Shown here one piece after another: positions 7,838 to 9,795 of a stretch of 9,795 bases of DNA. Position 1 is the first letter of the stretch, and each line of letters starts with the position of its first letter. The notes beneath the pieces are model-generated. The model saw only the letters and a list, made by a program, of their open reading frames with translations. It ran no database searches and was not told the origin of the DNA. The position numbers were made by a program, and so were the translations under genes. Origin of the DNA: Chromatiales bacterium (GTDB taxonomy: Bacteria > Pseudomonadota > Gammaproteobacteria > Thiohalospirales > Thiohalospiraceae); contig JALSRO010000247.1 of assembly GCA_026984715.1 (NCBI GenBank), forward strand, positions 1 through 9,795. Direction: 5' to 3'.

Positions 7838-8084
7838 TTCCTGCGCTCTCCAGAAAGTGGCGCAACTGGACTATCTCGTTCTTGTCCTGCAGCGCATGGC
7901 CATGATGCGGCAAGGAGAAAACCGCCTCCCGGCCGTTCAGATTCACCTTCACCCGCCCGGTTCGCCCCTCGCTCAACTCGGCCCCCAGATGAGACAGCAA
8001 CGCCTCGATCTTTTTCCAGTCGATATTGGTATCGATAGGGTGGGAAAAGATCTTCTCTAACGTAACCCGGTGCTTGTGATTCAT
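7818..8084 (-). CDS. HicA-like small protein (toxin-family fold), no HicB partner
   Basis: An 88-residue protein starting [13 protein letters not shown]. It resembles the HicA-like group with the pattern 'KHRKTLExIF...I.W..IEALL..LGAEiSEGRGSRVrV.LNG..AVFHRPH': here [36 protein letters not shown] and a final [12 protein letters not shown]. Classical HicA toxins are mRNA interferases with a dsRBD-like fold and a catalytic His in a GSH motif. This protein has R41-T-G-R44 there, so toxin activity is uncertain. ATG 8084 has a good ribosome site (GAGGG on the minus strand, 8092-8096, 7 nt spacing). No HicB-like frame lies on either side: downstream is hldD on the opposite strand, and upstream is the tRNA. 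The gene is real by codon pattern and RBS; the family is by resemblance and the function is unknown. Confidence 0.7.
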   Translation of the reverse strand: MNHKHRVTLEKIFSHPIDTNIDWKKIEALLSHLGAELSEGRTGRVKVNLNGREAVFSLPHHGHALQDKNEIVQLRHFLESAGITPGKG

Positions 8085-8130
8085 GGCTCAACCCTCGTTC
8101 TCTTCCGCAAAGGGTATCAGCACTCCCCCA

Positions 8131-8159
8131 TTGCGGACAACACCCCGGTGAATTAGAAT
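8131..8159 (+). promoter_or_regulatory. candidate promoter of tRNA-Thr
   Basis: TTGCGG (8131-8136) and TAGAAT (8154-8159) are separated by 17 bp. The -10 differs from consensus at one base, and the -35 keeps TTG. Transcription would start near 8166, about 10 nt before the tRNA. The element lies in the 92-bp gap shared with the divergent HicA-like gene. It is a sequence match only. Confidence 0.5.
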
Positions 8160-8176
8160 GTGACCTCGATAAAGAT

Positions 8177-8252
8177 GCTGGCGTAGCTCAGTTGGTAGAG
8201 CAGCTGACTTGTAATCAGCCGGTCGGGGGTTCGACTCCTCTCGCCAGCTCCA
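8177..8252 (+). tRNA. tRNA-Thr, anticodon UGU
   Basis: A full 76-nt cloverleaf. The acceptor stem is GCTGGCG (8177-8183) paired with CGCCAGC (8242-8248). The D arm is GCTC-AGTTGGTA-GAGC (8186-8201). The anticodon stem GCTGA/TCAGC encloses loop CTTGTAA, with anticodon TGT at 8210-8212. The T arm is GGGGG-TTCGACT-CCTCT (8225-8241). The discriminator is T8249 and CCA is encoded (8250-8252). The T stem contains two G-U pairs. It reads ACA codons (and, by wobble, ACG). A run of five T follows directly (8253-8257). No second tRNA is adjacent, and no duplicated tRNA 3' end that would mark an integration site is seen in the window. Confidence 0.97.
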
Positions 8253-8439
8253 TTTTTCGTGAAAACACCCATCATTGTGTCCCGCTGCCACCGTCCCGCC
8301 AGTCGTCCAGTTCGCATGGAAGAGCATCCTCTCGAGGAAGGTTATATGGACCTCCGTCCCGATATGGCGGATGTGATCCACCTCATTCCATGCAGGAGAC
8401 CGCCGTTCCATACCGATTCAGCGCCGCCGAAGGAAAGAT
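8253..8439 (+). other. intergenic stretch without a recognised gene
   Basis: About 187 nt between the tRNA and the feo operator. It starts with TTTTC-GT-GAAAA (8254-8265), a small AT-rich hairpin that might help end tRNA transcription. Further on, GCATGGAA (8314-8321) and TTCCATGC (8386-8393) form an 8-bp inverted repeat around a 64-nt interval, which itself holds CCTC-TC-GAGG (8328-8337). Short frames exist on both strands, but none resembles a known protein or has a supporting ribosome site. It could be a spacer, a small RNA or a remnant. Confidence 0.5.
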
Positions 8440-8464
8440 AATGCAGATGAAAACCATTTGCATT
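8440..8464 (+). promoter_or_regulatory. 25-bp dyad, candidate operator (Fur-like) of feoAB
   Basis: AATGCAGATG - AAAAC - CATTTGCATT is an inverted repeat with 10-base arms matching at 9 of 10 positions. It is flanked by GATA on the left and TATC on the right, which extends the symmetry with a one-base offset. Its right arm overlaps the -35 of the promoter ahead of feoA. AT-rich dyads starting with GATAAT and ahead of feo genes are typically Fur sites, but the match to the 19-bp Fur consensus is only partial. Another regulator is possible. Confidence 0.5.
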
Positions 8465-8486
8465 TATCCTCCTTATGCCCGATAAT
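8459..8486 (+). promoter_or_regulatory. candidate promoter of feoAB
   Basis: TTGCAT (8459-8464), a 16-bp spacer and GATAAT (8481-8486, one mismatch from TATAAT) predict a start near 8493 and a leader of about 28 nt to the feoA ATG. The -35 lies inside the right arm of the 25-bp dyad, so a protein bound there would block RNA polymerase. This fits iron repression (inference). Confidence 0.5.
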
Positions 8487-8520
8487 GCCGGTAACAGCTC
8501 CTGTTCGAGAACTGCCCTAG

Positions 8521-8766
8521 ATGCACGATCATCAACCACTTTCAGAGGCACCGGAACACACGCCGCTGACCATTACAGCCATCACTGCGGACAACAAGAC
8601 CCAGTGCCGCCTGATGGGGCTCGGCCTTGGTGTCGGCAAAGAGATCGTGCTACTGCGCAACCGGCGCGGTGATGTAGTCCTGAGGAATGGCAACTGCCGC
8701 GTCAGCCTTGGAAAGAGCATCGCCAGCAAGATCCTGGCCTGCAGTTCCTCCTGGAATCGTGGCTAG
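8521..8766 (+). CDS. feoA: Ferrous iron transport protein A
   Basis: An 81-residue protein with the SH3-like FeoA fold, close to the usual 75-85 residues. After a ~13-residue tail the domain reads TPLTITAITADNKTQCRLMGLGLGVGKEI, with the family pattern 'rL..lGl..G..i'. It continues with LLRNRRGDVVLRNGNCRVSLGKSIASKIL, in which RvsLg..iA..I closes the barrel. FeoA is a small cytoplasmic partner needed for FeoB-dependent Fe(II) uptake, and it probably binds FeoB. ATG 8521 has only a weak ribosome site, and no better in-frame start precedes the domain. The TAG (8764-8766) is immediately followed by the feoB ATG, so the two are surely one operon, probably under the iron-responsive operator upstream. 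Confidence 0.9.
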   Translation: MHDHQPLSEAPEHTPLTITAITADNKTQCRLMGLGLGVGKEIVLLRNRRGDVVLRNGNCRVSLGKSIASKILACSSSWNRG

Positions 8767-9795
8767 ATGAAAAACTGTTGCAGAGAACGCGCCACCCTTC
8801 ACACCCCGACGCAGGACGGGAGCCACACTGTCGCCCTGATCGGCAACCCCAATGCCGGCAAAACCACCCTGTTCAACCGTCTGACCGGCACACGCCAGCG
8901 CACCGGCAACTGGCCCGGCGTCACCGTGGAGCGTAAGGAGGGGGAGTTCGAGTATCAGGGAGAGAGATACAAGGTGGTCGATCTGCCCGGCGTCTACATG
9001 CTGGAGGGGGGTGAAACCTCCATCGACGAGCAGATCGCCCGCAATTTCCTGCACGAGCACCCCGACTACCTCTATATCAACATCGTCGACGCCAGCACGC
9101 TGGAGCGCGGCCTGTTCCTCACCGCCGAAATCCGCGAGCAGGGAGTCCCGGTCATTGTGCTGTTGAACATGATGGATGTGGCCGCGAAACGGGGCATGAA
9201 AATCGACACAGAGCAGCTCGCACGAGAGCTGGGCTGCCCGGTCATCGCCATGTCACTGGGTAAGGATCGGCAACTGGAGAAACTGCTGCAGACCATCACC
9301 GGTTTTGATCCCTTCGGTCACCACCCGCTGGTTATCCACTACCCCGACAGCGTGGAAGCAGCCATCCAGGCGCTGCAGGAGTCTGAAAATATTCCCCGCA
9401 ACGAGGCGCTGCAGCAGCTGCAGTGGGGAGAGGAAGAGGCCAGCCACTATCGCCGACAGATAGAGCAGACCAGCGGTGAAGAGCTCGATTTCCTGCTTGC
9501 CGATGCGCGCTTCGAGTACGCCGGGTCGGTGGCAAGAAAGGTGGTCAGGGAGCAGGGCAAGGTGAGCCGCACCCTCTCCGACCGGGTGGATCGCTGGGTG
9601 CTGGGAAGCTGGACCGGCATCCCGATCTTTCTCGGCCTGATCTACCTGCTGTTTCTGTTCAGCATCAACCTGGGTGGCGCCTTTATCGACTTCTTCGACC
9701 AAACCGTCCAGGCTCTGCTGGTGGATGGCGGAGGCCACCTGCTGCGCAGCCTCTCCGCCCCGGAGTGGCTGATCACCCTGCTGGCGGACGGAGTT
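8767..9795 (+). CDS. feoB: Ferrous iron transporter FeoB, N-terminal part (3' end outside window)
   Basis: The frame is open from ATG 8767 to the last base (343 codons) with no stop, so the C-terminal half lies beyond the window. FeoB moves Fe(II) across the inner membrane and has a cytoplasmic GTPase domain. The G motifs are complete: G1 G26-NPNAGKTT-34, G2 T53 in NWPGVTVE, G3 D72-LPG-75, and G4 N134-MMD-137. G5 is less clear (around AMSLGK). The helical GDI region continues to about residue 275. The first membrane segment follows SDRVDRWVLGSWTGIP with IFLGLIYLLFLFSINLGG, the typical start of the FeoB core. G1 lies further from the start than in E. coli-type FeoB, where it is near residue 10. 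The extra ~18 residues include C4-C5, and no alternative start codon exists before G1. It follows the feoA stop with no gap, so translation is coupled. Confidence 0.97.
   Translation, partial: MKNCCRERATLHTPTQDGSHTVALIGNPNAGKTTLFNRLTGTRQRTGNWPGVTVERKEGEFEYQGERYKVVDLPGVYMLEGGETSIDEQIARNFLHEHPDYLYINIVDASTLERGLFLTAEIREQGVPVIVLLNMMDVAAKRGMKIDTEQLARELGCPVIAMSLGKDRQLEKLLQTITGFDPFGHHPLVIHYPDSVEAAIQALQESENIPRNEALQQLQWGEEEASHYRRQIEQTSGEELDFLLADARFEYAGSVARKVVREQGKVSRTLSDRVDRWVLGSWTGIPIFLGLIYLLFLFSINLGGAFIDFFDQTVQALLVDGGGHLLRSLSAPEWLITLLADGV

Noticed and set aside
8177..8252. tRNA-Thr as an integration (attB) site for a mobile element
   Set aside because: No integrase and no repeat of the tRNA 3' end were seen in the window.
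8088..8411. Minus-strand 107-codon frame crossing the tRNA
   Set aside because: It contains REESNPRPADYKSAALPTEL, the familiar spurious translation of the tRNA-Thr antisense strand; not a gene.
8259..8441. 60-codon plus-strand frame after the tRNA
   Set aside because: It has no ribosome site, no recognisable motif, and ends at the feo operator; treated as chance.
8192..8485. Plus-strand frame starting inside the tRNA
   Set aside because: It begins within the tRNA and runs through the feo operator; no ribosome site or family resemblance.

Overview
This 9.8 kb window reads as chromosomal DNA from a GC-rich Gammaproteobacterium. The heptose genes closely resemble my recollection of the E. coli proteins, the tRNA encodes its CCA end, and a feoAB pair is present. 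I cannot name the genus; a free-living or symbiotic sulfur-oxidiser type would fit, but that is a guess. Coding density is high and nearly all genes are on the + strand. I see no insertion sequence, integrase, CRISPR array or phage gene.

Region 1 (1-2656) holds the C-terminal end of a SPOR-domain protein, a membrane GT39 (ArnT/PMT-type) glycosyltransferase and a PAP2-type membrane phosphatase. They are packed head to tail with a 14-nt gap and a short overlap. A candidate extended -10 promoter lies just after this block.

Region 2 (2677-7837) is an envelope/LPS run: an LPG-synthase-TM/YbhN-type membrane protein, a GT9 heptosyltransferase-like enzyme, gmhA, hldE and hldD. The last three form a translationally coupled set (ATGA overlaps at gmhA/hldE and hldE/hldD) that makes ADP-L-glycero-D-manno-heptose from sedoheptulose 7-phosphate. 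Only the GmhB phosphatase step is missing from the window. The GT9 protein could use this donor, although the residue aligned with the WaaC catalytic Asp is Ser. The GT39, PAP2 and flippase-like proteins suggest polyprenyl-phosphate sugar transfer or lipid A/core decoration; that link is inference.

Region 3 (7818-8520) contains a small minus-strand HicA-like gene without a HicB partner, convergent with and overlapping the end of hldD by 20 nt. A tRNA-Thr(UGU) with a plausible promoter follows, and then about 190 nt with no recognisable gene.

Region 4 (8440-9795) is a ferrous-iron uptake operon. A near-perfect 25-bp dyad overlaps the -35 element of a promoter ahead of feoA, and feoA abuts feoB directly. 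feoB runs off the right edge; its 343 visible codons cover the whole G domain and the start of the membrane domain.
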